Shown here: positions 37,001 to 44,536 of the stretch, piece by piece | Numbering within the stretch: position 1 is the stretch's first letter | How the letters are laid out: every line of letters begins with the position of its first letter | Assembly (NCBI GenBank): GCA_021201335.1 | Contig: JAJQFD010000060.1 | Location: 1 to 64,000 of the forward strand | Direction: 5' to 3' | DNA from: Bacteroides sp. | GTDB taxonomy: Bacteria; Bacteroidota; Bacteroidia; Bacteroidales; Bacteroidaceae | DNA: 64,000 nt | The notes under the pieces: generated by a model | What the model was told of the DNA's origin: nothing | Databases searched by the model: none | The model's input: only the letters and a program-made list of their open reading frames with translations | Made by a program: the position numbers and the translations under genes

Positions 37001-37282
37001 CTGGTGGTTTTATCTGCCTGTAATACCGGAAAAGGTGATATTATAAATAATGAAGGGACTTACGGACTCCAGAGAGCCTTTCGTTTAGCGGGTGTTCAAT
37101 CCCTTATAATCACCCTCTGGGATGTCAACGATCGGGTTACTCAAAACTTTATGATTACCTTTTATAAAAAATGGATAACCGGTCTACCTCTACGCGAAGC
37201 CTTTCAACTCACACAAAAAGAGTTCAGTAAAACACACGAAGATAACATAAAGAAATGGGCCGGATTTGTACTGATCGAATAA
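34040..37282 (+). CDS. TPR-CHAT protease 2 (exported)
   Basis: A protein of 1080 aa, intact. Signal peptide MRTESIIGFILFISFNCLSWG, about 15 TPR or TPR-like units (for example YAETLHYLGKWYYITGNYMMADSLLKRSLTIRKE and YENSLYNLGKIAEKEGNYHEAYEYYHKHL), a coiled-coil-like stretch (LEEDILKLEREIIQKSNQYQDYQ) and the CHAT domain (about 730-1080) with the dyad His921 (IHIATHGYYY) and Cys994 (VLSACNTGKGD). It is a paralogue of the preceding gene over its full length. CHAT proteases, like separase and Csx29, cut specific protein partners after the TPR region senses a ligand. The likely partner here, the anti-sigma-like protein, is inferred from the operon and shared compartment. Confidence 0.93.
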   Translation: MRTESIIGFILFISFNCLSWGQDVTNFNKEAARLIEEEDFNQAKKVLTDALNLQEVVVNDNSTYAETLHYLGKWYYITGNYMMADSLLKRSLTIRKEISDTLSAEYAETLHYLGRISLETSNPFLNKKARKIFKRATAIRKKIFTRRSIEYVESLCQLAKATILSSCYEIGSYQLSRAERINKKYLDNNPSIALEIQSIRGHTRIIPLKYENDQWIQAGEMAEKYFKNTLKHTEMLSILATHHQHTGNTNMAESCLLEILDIYKEKGLTDQYWRKTLALGNVYARNGKYKESISTLLAIPQPEKRFPKDTYLTYLTALAKSYTYSGQYSLAEEAIKKAFLLMENKIDPMSSLNCVRGEFYMETGQFEKAKEIFLDRKSREKKFILIGDMVYENSLYNLGKIAEKEGNYHEAYEYYHKHLKRTHRYYESPYFTATSLNLIINILNVVREVEPGKLTEENLLALLDELKLVFGGNSIFCVYQLETIGDYYNSLKEYSKAYSFYHEGWKLLLENSNNEEYRIYNTLAEKIALLKEIEEKPEEASEHYSKALRSTQNSTQNTFSFLPAAEQEVFLASRKETFNNIKSFAYRNKEILHSTAIAYDTELFHKNLLLSSITQLQNSIIISDDEYLLKSWTKLKLLKEKQARNYLSQIYIDNQLEEDILKLEREIIQKSNQYQDYQEKTPGWEEIRNALQENEVAIEFSFINPNKELSGEIRYYALLLRANDSYPQLIPLCSESDLQQALSMPYEANTLYSLVWKPIEKELTHIDRVYMAPTGLLHHVAFNALKDSGNEYLIDKYHIQHVLSTKDILSLKEDPQIIDTPQSIALFGGPDYDLHFKDMIVLDPDLLQKPDKDVTRSLSDFFDRGQGFSYLQNAKAEVDSIGKIFRDLGWITNVYTDMEATETRFKSLSSQSPSVIHIATHGYYYPSAIKNKTQKNIYKISENPLVRSGLLFTGANNRWLSKEIPDDIEDGILCAHEISTLNLTNTQLVVLSACNTGKGDIINNEGTYGLQRAFRLAGVQSLIITLWDVNDRVTQNFMITFYKKWITGLPLREAFQLTQKEFSKTHEDNIKKWAGFVLIE

Positions 37283-37505
37283 AAGTTTCGTTATATCCTC
37301 CAATGTGTGGATGGTTAAAAAATATGAGACTTATATTACTAGTGTGATTTAAAAACGAGAAAGCATCATTCCTTAATCAGCTTATATTCAAACAATTGCG
37401 GTAAAAGATGTGACGAATGATACTTTTTTGAGAAAATTCTCGTGAGAGAGGGAGTTGAATTGGAAATAGATCATTAAAAAGAAGAAGTTCTTTTAACTCC
37501 CGGTT

Positions 37506-37576
37506 TCGGTAGCATTTGCCTCAACTTCCGGTTGCATTCGAGGCGAATTGAATAAGATCTTCCTTCATCTTCCGGT
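37506..37576 (-). repeat. 22-bp-period array, inverted orientation (ACCGGAAG type)
   Basis: Read on the minus strand, the cores ACCGGAAG (from 37576), ACCGGAAGTTGAGGCAAA (from 37532) and ACCGAAA (from 37510) lie at multiples of 22 bp (37506, 37528, 37572), with one eroded unit at 37550. The middle unit is very close to the first unit of the array at 22973, so both are one family in opposite orientation. Confidence 0.6.
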
Positions 37577-37753
37577 AACGTTTTCCTCTGATTCTGAAAT
37601 GACATTGAACAAAGGCGCATATTTGCATCGCTTCATTAATATAAAGTATAGTTTCAACAGGTTAATCAACTGCCCCTACCTTAACAAGAACAAATAGAAC
37701 TAAAAATCCAACCTATAGCTCATTTTTTACACATAAAGTAGGACGTGTAAATC

Positions 37754-37761
37754 TATTTTTG
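37754..37761 (+). promoter_or_regulatory. -7 box for the fimbrillin-pectate lyase operon
   Basis: TATTTTTG fits TAnnTTTG, 22 bp before the ATG at 37784. The T-run at 37723-37728 is too far for a good -33 element. Confidence 0.4.
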
Positions 37762-37783
37762 CACCATAATAATATTCTAAGCT

Positions 37784-40177
37784 ATGAAATTTAGATTCTT
37801 TACATGTTCGGCCATAATGGCCATGCTATTTGCATCTTGCAATGATCATAATGATACGGAAATCGGTAATGGGCGGGACCAGATTACTTTCGTATCGGGA
37901 TTAAATGACTCTTCCACCCGAATTAGCCAGGATGGAAGTCAATGGACGGGGGGGGGTGACAAAGTAGGTATTTATATGGTAGAAACCGGTAAAACCACTG
38001 TACTCAATTACTCGAATGTGCCTTACACAGCAGCGTCTTCTGCTGAATCTACAGCATTCACAGCCAATGAAACAAGGATTTATTATCCGGAAAACGAAGC
38101 TCCGGTTGATTTCGTTGCTTATTATCCTTACACTTCGGCTGTAGCTGATTTCATTTATCCGATTAGCTTAGCCAATCAGGCAAGCAGTTTGGTAGCGCAT
38201 GATCTTATGGTAGCGAAAGCTGACAACAATGGCAGTGGATTTACTTCCGGCTCGGTTTCATTCACTTTTGCACACCAGCTATCAAAACTAACATTGAACT
38301 TTTTGGATGAAAGCGGTAACGCTATTACCCCGGATGCCAATGGGGTAGTCATTAAAGGAATGAATACAACTGCGAAGTTCAACCTCAGCACAGGTTTACT
38401 GAGTGGTAAAGCTGCCACAGCAGATATCACTCCTTATAAGTACAATAATTCGTTCGATGCGGTTCTTCTTCCGTTTACATTTGCTTCGGGCCATGAAGTA
38501 GAAGTCACTATAGGTGGCACCAAGTACGTATGGACGATGAGCAATAGTTATGCAGGACTGGAAATGAAAGCCGGTTATTCATATATATTTAATATTACCG
38601 TTAAAACCGCTACTTCTAAAGTGGAAGCAATACTTATTGATTTTAACGGCAATTCCATCGCGCCGTGGGGCGACAATGGAGGTGACGATGGCGACGATGA
38701 AGAATATGATCCTGATCTGGGACTTCCTTCTCACGAAAATGATGAGTTAATCCGTGCATTCCCCGGTGCCGAAGGTGGCGGTATGTTTACCACCGGAGGA
38801 CGTGGAGGCAGAGTTATCAAAGTAACCAATCTCAACGATTCGGGCGCGGGAAGCTTACGCGCGGCCTTATCTGAATCAGGTCCTCGCACCATTGTTTTTG
38901 AAGTAGATGGAGTTATTGAGCTGAAGAGCAGACTGGATATCAGAAATGGAGACGTAACCATTGCTGGACAGACAGCACCTGGTGACGGTATCTGTTTGAA
39001 AAATTACTCCTTTGTAGTAAGGGCGAATAATGTTATCATTCGTTATATACGTGCACGCATGGGAGATGAAGCAAAAACTGAAGATGATGCAATGTGGGGA
39101 CGTTACCTTAAAAATGTGATTATCGACCATTGCTCCATGAGCTGGAGCACCGATGAATGTTCTTCATTCTATGCTAATGAGAATTTCACCATGCAATGGT
39201 GTGTACTTTCCGAAAGTTTGCGTAACTCAGTGCATGACAAAGGTCAGCACGGATATGGTGGTATCTGGGGTGGTGTAAATGCTTCATTCCATCACAACCT
39301 GTTAGCACATCATGACAGTCGTAACCCGCGCTTTGATGGCGGTGATGTATATGGTACATCAGACAACCCATTAACGAACAACCAGCGTGCGATGGACTAC
39401 CGGAATTGTGTAGTATATAACTACTCCAATTATCCTGCGTATGGCGGTGAAGGACAAAAGATAAACTTTGTAGGCAACTATTATAAATGGGGACCTGCAT
39501 CAGTCAACGGACCTGATGCCAGCACAAACGGTAAAAAGCGCAGATATTTCTACCGGATTTCAGGTGTAAAAGGAAGTGTAGATTATGGCTGTCCTTCCAT
39601 TTATGTAGGAGACAATACCAACTATCTGGAAACTACCGATGGAAATGACAACGGAATCAATGCTGATAACTGGGCTGGAATGGAATACGACACATCCAAT
39701 CAGGGCAGCACAACCTATACACAGTTAACCACTCCTATTAGTATCGCTCCCGACGGAGTTGCTTCAAAAGTTACCACCCATACAGCTGCAGTAGCCTATG
39801 AAAGAGTGCTCGATTATGCCGGAGCAAGCCTGAAACGAGATGCGGTAGACTTACGTGCCGTAAATGACACACGTACTGGTACAGCTACTTATATGACTGG
39901 TGGTAACGGAAGTATCAACGGTTATGTAGATACGCAAAGTGCCGTAGGCGGATGGCCTGTTTATGAAGCAGGTAAAGTTAAGAAAGATACTGACGGTGAT
40001 GGTATTCCCGACAGCTTCGAAGATGCTTTCGGATTGGATAAAAATTCAGCAGCCGATGGAAATGAAAAAACATTGGATCCCACAGGTCGCTATACTAATC
40101 TTGAAATATACTTGCATTATTTAGTAAAAGACATAGTGAAGGGACAAGTAGAAGGTGGTACATACACCTCCCTTTAA
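37784..40177 (+). CDS. lipoprotein: fimbrillin-like domain fused to pectate lyase (PL1)
   Basis: A protein of 797 aa. The lipobox is in LFASC (Cys19). Residues about 20-275 form a fimbrillin-like (Mfa/FimA-type) domain (ITFVSGLNDSSTRIS, DKVGIYMVE, PVDFVAYYPYTS, FTFAHQLSKLTLNF, VVIKGMNTTAKFNL, DAVLLPFTF). From about 318 a right-handed beta-helix lyase follows (FPGAEGGGMFTTGGRGG, VTNLNDSGAGSLRAALS, IIDHCSMSWSTDE, HHNLLAHHDSRNPRF), typical of secreted Bacteroidetes PL1 enzymes that cut polygalacturonate by beta-elimination. Near the C-terminus a Ca-binding DTDGDGIPDSFEDAFGLD appears. A run of nine G (37948-37956) lies in the fimbrillin part. It is the first of three genes with paralogous N-termini. 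Confidence 0.9.
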   Translation: MKFRFFTCSAIMAMLFASCNDHNDTEIGNGRDQITFVSGLNDSSTRISQDGSQWTGGGDKVGIYMVETGKTTVLNYSNVPYTAASSAESTAFTANETRIYYPENEAPVDFVAYYPYTSAVADFIYPISLANQASSLVAHDLMVAKADNNGSGFTSGSVSFTFAHQLSKLTLNFLDESGNAITPDANGVVIKGMNTTAKFNLSTGLLSGKAATADITPYKYNNSFDAVLLPFTFASGHEVEVTIGGTKYVWTMSNSYAGLEMKAGYSYIFNITVKTATSKVEAILIDFNGNSIAPWGDNGGDDGDDEEYDPDLGLPSHENDELIRAFPGAEGGGMFTTGGRGGRVIKVTNLNDSGAGSLRAALSESGPRTIVFEVDGVIELKSRLDIRNGDVTIAGQTAPGDGICLKNYSFVVRANNVIIRYIRARMGDEAKTEDDAMWGRYLKNVIIDHCSMSWSTDECSSFYANENFTMQWCVLSESLRNSVHDKGQHGYGGIWGGVNASFHHNLLAHHDSRNPRFDGGDVYGTSDNPLTNNQRAMDYRNCVVYNYSNYPAYGGEGQKINFVGNYYKWGPASVNGPDASTNGKKRRYFYRISGVKGSVDYGCPSIYVGDNTNYLETTDGNDNGINADNWAGMEYDTSNQGSTTYTQLTTPISIAPDGVASKVTTHTAAVAYERVLDYAGASLKRDAVDLRAVNDTRTGTATYMTGGNGSINGYVDTQSAVGGWPVYEAGKVKKDTDGDGIPDSFEDAFGLDKNSAADGNEKTLDPTGRYTNLEIYLHYLVKDIVKGQVEGGTYTSL

Positions 40178-40227
40178 TCATTCTTTTTAAGTAGTAAGAT
40201 TTACCTAATTATTTTATAATTAATACT

Positions 40228-42045
40228 ATGCATATAAAATTTAGACTTTTAACTTGTTTCACCCTAATCGCTGCGATGCTTCTATCTTGCAACGATCAGA
40301 GTGATACAGACATTAATAATATACCCAACGCAATTACCTTTGTATCAGGGATTAGTAAACATGCCACCCGCATCAATCAGGAAGGAAGTCAATGGATTGC
40401 TGGCGACCAAATCGGGATTTACATGGTAGAGTCTGGTAACAAAACCACGGTACTCAATTATTCGAATGTTCCTTATGCAGCAGAATTGTCGGCACAAACA
40501 ACTGTATTCAAGCCTAGTGAAAGAAATATTATTTATCCGGCTGATGAGTCTCCTGTAGATTTTATTGCTTACTATCCTTACTCTTCAACCCTATCCGATT
40601 GGAGTTATCCGGTCAGCCTAGCCGACCAGTCTGCCAGTCTGGTTGCACATGATCTGATGATTGCTAAAGCCGACAATGGAGGTAACGGGTTTACCTCAGG
40701 ATCTATTTCACTCGGGTTCACACATCAATTGTCAAGAATAATCATGAATTTTGTGGATGAAGAAAATAATGTACTGACTCCAGACACCGAAGGATTGGTT
40801 ATTAAAGGAATGAATACAACAGCTAATTTTGACATTAAAACGGGTACTCTTAGCAATGCAGCTACAGTGGCCAATATCATTCCTTATAAAAATGCCAACT
40901 CATTCGAAGCCATCCTTCTTCCGTTTACAATTGCTGCAGGGCATGAAGTAACGCTTATGGCAGATGGTCATCAGTATCAATGGACGATGAACAACAGCCA
41001 TCCGGGATTGGAAATAAAAGCAGGCTATTCTTATACCTTCAAGGTTATTGTTAAGACTTCTGCAACTGAAGTGGAAGCTGTTCTCGTAGACTATAATGGC
41101 AATTCCATCGCACCCTGGGGAGATGGCGGTAATGATAATAAAACGGAAGAACCGACAGAAGATATCGAAATACCCGCCGATTACGAAAAGATTGAATTAT
41201 CAACCGGAGGATCAATTAAATCGGCCTTATCAAGTGCTACAAGTTCAAAAGTTGCGATTGTATTGGCCGATGGTGGAAGTTATTCCGAAAATACTGGGTT
41301 TAGTGTACCTGCTTCCATTACATCGCTTATGATTGTGGGAGAAGGAGGTACAACCGCACCTTCGGTTTATATCGCAAGCTCAGTGACAATATCAGGTGAT
41401 ATGGATCTACTGCAATTATACAATCTGGATTTAAACGGTATATTTGAAAACAGTTATTTTATGAACCAGGAAGAATCGATTACCATCAAACAAATCTCCA
41501 TTGAAAGCTGTCGTGTACATGATATGCGGGGTATTATTCGTCTGAAGGCAGGTACACCAGTAATTAACTCTTATAAAATAACAGACTGTATTTTTTATCA
41601 TATCAATACTTATAGCTTATTGGCCGTTGAAGCTGGTTCGGTGCCTTCTATCGAAGTTACAAAATCCACCATCTATAACCTGGCGGGTAGAGGCATTAAC
41701 ATAAGTGCCGAAACAAGTGTACCTCCTACAGTCACTATCGACCAGTGTACTTTCAATCAAGGTCCCAAGTACGCCATTGTTCAATTCAATGGTACAACCA
41801 AAGGTTCACTGACCTTTACAAATAACATAATCGGACTTCCTTTCGATACATCAAGAGGTGTATCTGCCGGGTCCAATGCTGAAAGTACTACGGCAAGCGG
41901 TAATTATTATGTAAGTGATACTACCTGGCAGGGAACAGCTGTTGGAGAAGATTGCGGATACACAGCAGCAACATTGTTTGCAGATCCCGAAAAAGGAGAT
42001 TTCACGCAGTCCAAACTGACTTCGGGTGATCCACGTTGGTATTAA
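40228..42045 (+). CDS. lipoprotein: fimbrillin-like domain fused to beta-helix (DUF4957/DUF5123-like) module
   Basis: A protein of 605 aa. Lipobox MLLSC (Cys21). Residues 25-290 parallel the fimbrillin-like domain of the preceding protein almost segment by segment (ITFVSGISKHATRIN, DQIGIYMVE, PVDFIAYYPYSS, LVIKGMNTTANFDI). After a Glu/Asp-rich linker (about 300-317) comes a beta-helix (AIVLADGGSYSENTGFSVPASITSLMIVGEGG, SYKITDCIFYHI, VEVTKST-type turns, TIDQCTFNQGPKYAIV, ending FADPEKGDFTQSKLTSGDPRWY), the pattern of DUF4957/DUF5123 proteins that accompany pectate lyases. No catalytic residues are apparent; a pectin-binding role is inferred. It lies 50 bp after the lyase gene. Confidence 0.85.
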   Translation: MHIKFRLLTCFTLIAAMLLSCNDQSDTDINNIPNAITFVSGISKHATRINQEGSQWIAGDQIGIYMVESGNKTTVLNYSNVPYAAELSAQTTVFKPSERNIIYPADESPVDFIAYYPYSSTLSDWSYPVSLADQSASLVAHDLMIAKADNGGNGFTSGSISLGFTHQLSRIIMNFVDEENNVLTPDTEGLVIKGMNTTANFDIKTGTLSNAATVANIIPYKNANSFEAILLPFTIAAGHEVTLMADGHQYQWTMNNSHPGLEIKAGYSYTFKVIVKTSATEVEAVLVDYNGNSIAPWGDGGNDNKTEEPTEDIEIPADYEKIELSTGGSIKSALSSATSSKVAIVLADGGSYSENTGFSVPASITSLMIVGEGGTTAPSVYIASSVTISGDMDLLQLYNLDLNGIFENSYFMNQEESITIKQISIESCRVHDMRGIIRLKAGTPVINSYKITDCIFYHINTYSLLAVEAGSVPSIEVTKSTIYNLAGRGINISAETSVPPTVTIDQCTFNQGPKYAIVQFNGTTKGSLTFTNNIIGLPFDTSRGVSAGSNAESTTASGNYYVSDTTWQGTAVGEDCGYTAATLFADPEKGDFTQSKLTSGDPRWY

Positions 42046-42095
42046 TTTGATTAGCAATTGCAGAACCCAGTATTAAATGAAAAACATAAGAATAT

Positions 42096-43892
42096 ATGAA
42101 ATATAAAAATATTATCCCCTTTGGTCTATTGGCATTGCTATTCGCAGCATGCAGTGACGACGATAATAAAACGGAAGAGACAAAGCCTATTGCATTCGTC
42201 GCTGAAGCAAATGCATATGCGACCCGTGTGAATCAGGATGGAGATCAATGGCTCTCTGGTGATCAACTCGGAATTTACATGGTGCAGACCGAAACATACA
42301 CACCTGTTAATAATTCCGCTAATATCCTCTATACAGCTGAAGCAGAGGGCTCCAAAGTCCGGTTCTCTTCTTCATCACCCTTTACCTTTCCCACCGATGG
42401 ATCCAAGGTAGACTTTTTCGGGTATTATCCTTATTCTTCGGAAGTAAGAGATTTTATTTATCCGGTCAATCTAGCTAATCAGTCGGCCGGATCGACTGCT
42501 CATGACCTAATGCGTGCTACTTCACGCAGTGGATATTCACTGATCAGTGCTACTGAGGTGTCACTCAGCTTTTCGCATCAGCTTTCCATGGTCATTTTCC
42601 AGTTCAAAAACAAAAATGGCGAGGCAATTCAACCAGAGGAATTAACTCTTAAAGGGATGAATACAACTGCTAACTACAATTTGACGACTTCTGTTCTGGA
42701 AAACGAATCAACACCTACGGACATTACTCCTTATAAGCCTTCAAGTGGTGTATTCGAAGCAATCGTTATCCCTGCTAATATAGCCTCTACACAAACGATC
42801 GAATATACGATAGGCGGTGAAACATTTTCCTGGAGTCTGGCCGATACAGACACCCGGTTAAGTGCAATCGAAAAAGGTAACAGATACATATTTACCATTA
42901 CACATGATGGCTCGGCTGCACCTATTGGTAGTGTCGAAGTAGACGGTAATTCTGTGACTCCCTGGAACAATGGCGAAACGGGTAATGACGCAAGTGCCGA
43001 ACTGGTGGTTAATTATACTGTATTCCCTACAAATGAGGCCACGGGTGTACATAAAGATACTTATTTAAAGTTGAATTTCAAGGGAGAAGCACCTGTAATC
43101 GGCACAACCGGAAGCATCAAAATATTTAAAGCTGACGGCACACCGGTAGACAAAATCGACTTGTCTGAAGCACAAGTAGCACTGGCTAACGGAGGTAAAC
43201 TTAATTCCAAAATGGATATTCTCGGAGCAGGTAAAGGTGATAACAGATACCGGGTGATTAACTATAATCCAGTTACCATCGAAGGAAACACGGCTATCAT
43301 TAAACTACATTCCAACAAACTGGAATACAATACCAAGTATTATGTCCTAATTGACGGTAAAGCCATCAAACATGCTGACTTCTTTGGAATCAAAGAATCG
43401 CAATGGACATTTACTACCAAAGAAGCTCCGGCCGTACCAACGGATGCTGCTCATACAGTGACTGTAGGCGGTGACAATTCCACAGCAGATTTCCGTACCA
43501 TCCAGGCAGCCATGGATTTCCTTGTAAACAATATAGATAAGAATACTCAAAAAACCGTATATATCCAGAATGGTATTTACGAAGAGTTACTTTTCCTCAG
43601 AGGGGTAAATAATTTCACGATTAAAGGAGAAAGTAAGGATGGTGTAATCATCCGTTATAACAATTATGATGGCTTGAATGGTGGAACCGGAGGTTCTATG
43701 GAAATTGACAGGAATGCCGAAACGGGTACCTCCATATCTCAATCGGGCGGACGATGCTTATTCCTGGTAGAAACAGTGGATAAACTCCGCTTTGAATCGC
43801 TTACCATACAAAATACCCACGTAAAACCGGATCGGGTGACCAGGCAGAGACGATATATGCGAATAATAAAGATAAGGCGGTTGCATTTGTAA
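42096..43892 (+). CDS. lipoprotein: fimbrillin-like + Ig-like + pectinesterase (CE8), part before a frameshift
   Basis: 598 aa as read. Lipobox LFAAC (Cys19). A fimbrillin-like domain (about 25-280; IAFVAEANAYATRVN, DQLGIYMVQ, KVDFFGYYPYSS, LTLKGMNTTANYNL) is followed by an Ig-like domain of the Big_5/SbsA type (about 300-445; VVNYTVFPTNEATGVHKDTYLKLNF … YNTKYYVLIDGKAI) and the start of CE8 (VTVGGDNSTADFRTIQAAMDFLV, IQNGIYEELLFLRGVNNFTIKGE). After TIQNTHVK the frame is lost (PDRVTRQRRYMR…). Adding one A to the AAAA at 43823-43826 restores the CE8 sequence. The intact protein would be about 785 aa. Confidence 0.85.
   Translation: MKYKNIIPFGLLALLFAACSDDDNKTEETKPIAFVAEANAYATRVNQDGDQWLSGDQLGIYMVQTETYTPVNNSANILYTAEAEGSKVRFSSSSPFTFPTDGSKVDFFGYYPYSSEVRDFIYPVNLANQSAGSTAHDLMRATSRSGYSLISATEVSLSFSHQLSMVIFQFKNKNGEAIQPEELTLKGMNTTANYNLTTSVLENESTPTDITPYKPSSGVFEAIVIPANIASTQTIEYTIGGETFSWSLADTDTRLSAIEKGNRYIFTITHDGSAAPIGSVEVDGNSVTPWNNGETGNDASAELVVNYTVFPTNEATGVHKDTYLKLNFKGEAPVIGTTGSIKIFKADGTPVDKIDLSEAQVALANGGKLNSKMDILGAGKGDNRYRVINYNPVTIEGNTAIIKLHSNKLEYNTKYYVLIDGKAIKHADFFGIKESQWTFTTKEAPAVPTDAAHTVTVGGDNSTADFRTIQAAMDFLVNNIDKNTQKTVYIQNGIYEELLFLRGVNNFTIKGESKDGVIIRYNNYDGLNGGTGGSMEIDRNAETGTSISQSGGRCLFLVETVDKLRFESLTIQNTHVKPDRVTRQRRYMRIIKIRRLHL
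43823..43826 (+). other. frameshift site in the CE8 gene
   Basis: An AAAA run. With AAAAA the reading continues HVKTGSGDQAETIYANN, which joins the two CE8 halves. It is a single-base homopolymer change. Confidence 0.8.
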
Positions 43893-44452
43893 ACTGTAAC
43901 TTATTAAGTTGCCAGGATACCCTTAACCTGAAAGGTTTCTGCTGGTTCTATAATTGTCTGATAGCCGGGGATGTTGACTTTATCTGGGGTTCTCCGGGTG
44001 CTGCTTTGTTCGAAAAGTGCGAAATCCGTTCGGTGAATAACGGATATATTTTGCAAGCCCGGGTGGATGTCGGCAATAAAGGTTTCGTCTTCCTCAACTG
44101 CGACTTAACAACCGATGGTACTGCTACTTATATGTATTTATGCCGCACGGCCGGAAATGCTTCTCATTACGATAACATCACTTTCGCTAACTGTAAGATG
44201 GCCGAAATTTACGGAACTTCTGGATGGGGACTAAGCGGAGGCAGCAACGGTACAGCCCCTAACCCGTCAACAGCTACACTGGAAAACGGCTATAAAATAT
44301 ACGGTTGTACCGACTTAAATGGCAATAGCATTTCTGTTAACAACTCGCAGTACGCTTATACATTGTCAGCTGAAGAATTCCAGGCTCATTTTAGCAGCCG
44401 GGAAGTGGTTCTTTCAGCCTATACAGGCGGTGTAAACTGGTTCGCGGAATAG
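43826..44452 (+). CDS. pectinesterase (CE8) catalytic part after the frameshift
   Basis: About 208 aa in the shifted frame, with no start codon of its own near the lesion (a TTG at 44006 is not credible). It holds all CE8 active-site motifs: SGDQAETIYA, LLSCQDTLNLKG (Gln-Asp), the catalytic pair region CLIAGDVDFIWGSPGAALFEKC, and GYILQARV. It ends QAHFSSREVVLSAYTGGVNWFAE, without a frame problem. The enzyme would remove methyl esters from homogalacturonan so that the PL1 lyase and GH28 can act. As written, the sequence would give an inactive truncated lipoprotein. Confidence 0.8.
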   Translation, partial: TGSGDQAETIYANNKDKAVAFVNCNLLSCQDTLNLKGFCWFYNCLIAGDVDFIWGSPGAALFEKCEIRSVNNGYILQARVDVGNKGFVFLNCDLTTDGTATYMYLCRTAGNASHYDNITFANCKMAEIYGTSGWGLSGGSNGTAPNPSTATLENGYKIYGCTDLNGNSISVNNSQYAYTLSAEEFQAHFSSREVVLSAYTGGVNWFAE

Positions 44453-44492
44453 GAAATATTATTCGACCCGTACCTGGTAATATATAAACTTC

Positions 44493-44536
44493 AACTATTC
44501 CTATCGGCATTCTATCAGTTTCCGATAGGAATAGTT
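44493..44536. terminator. bidirectional terminator after the CE8 gene
   Basis: AACTATTCCTATCGG (44493-44507) and CCGATAGGAATAGTT (44522-44536) form a perfect 15-bp stem with a 14-nt loop. The 3' arm reaches the stop codon of the convergent DUF2569 gene, so it can serve both genes. Confidence 0.75.

Larger units (their letters stand above)
37283..37783. other. gene-free interval between the CHAT unit and the pectin locus
   Basis: About 500 bp with no convincing coding frame. It contains the inverted 22-bp-period array (37506-37576) and, close to the next gene, a TATTTTTG box (37754-37761). No clear terminator stem was found after the CHAT gene; a 7-bp ATCATTC/GAATGAT pairing (about 37364-37420) has a loop too long to be convincing. 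Confidence 0.6.

Noticed and set aside
30718..37282. Type III-E CRISPR (Craspase) because of TPR-CHAT proteins and a sigma factor
   Set aside because: No gRAMP/Cas7-11, cas1/2 or repeats; the CHAT proteins carry signal peptides and so do not meet a cytosolic effector. Only the protease-sigma analogy is kept.
37360..37430. Terminator after the second CHAT gene (ATCATTC…GAATGAT followed by T6)
   Set aside because: A 7-bp stem with a loop of over 50 nt is not convincing.
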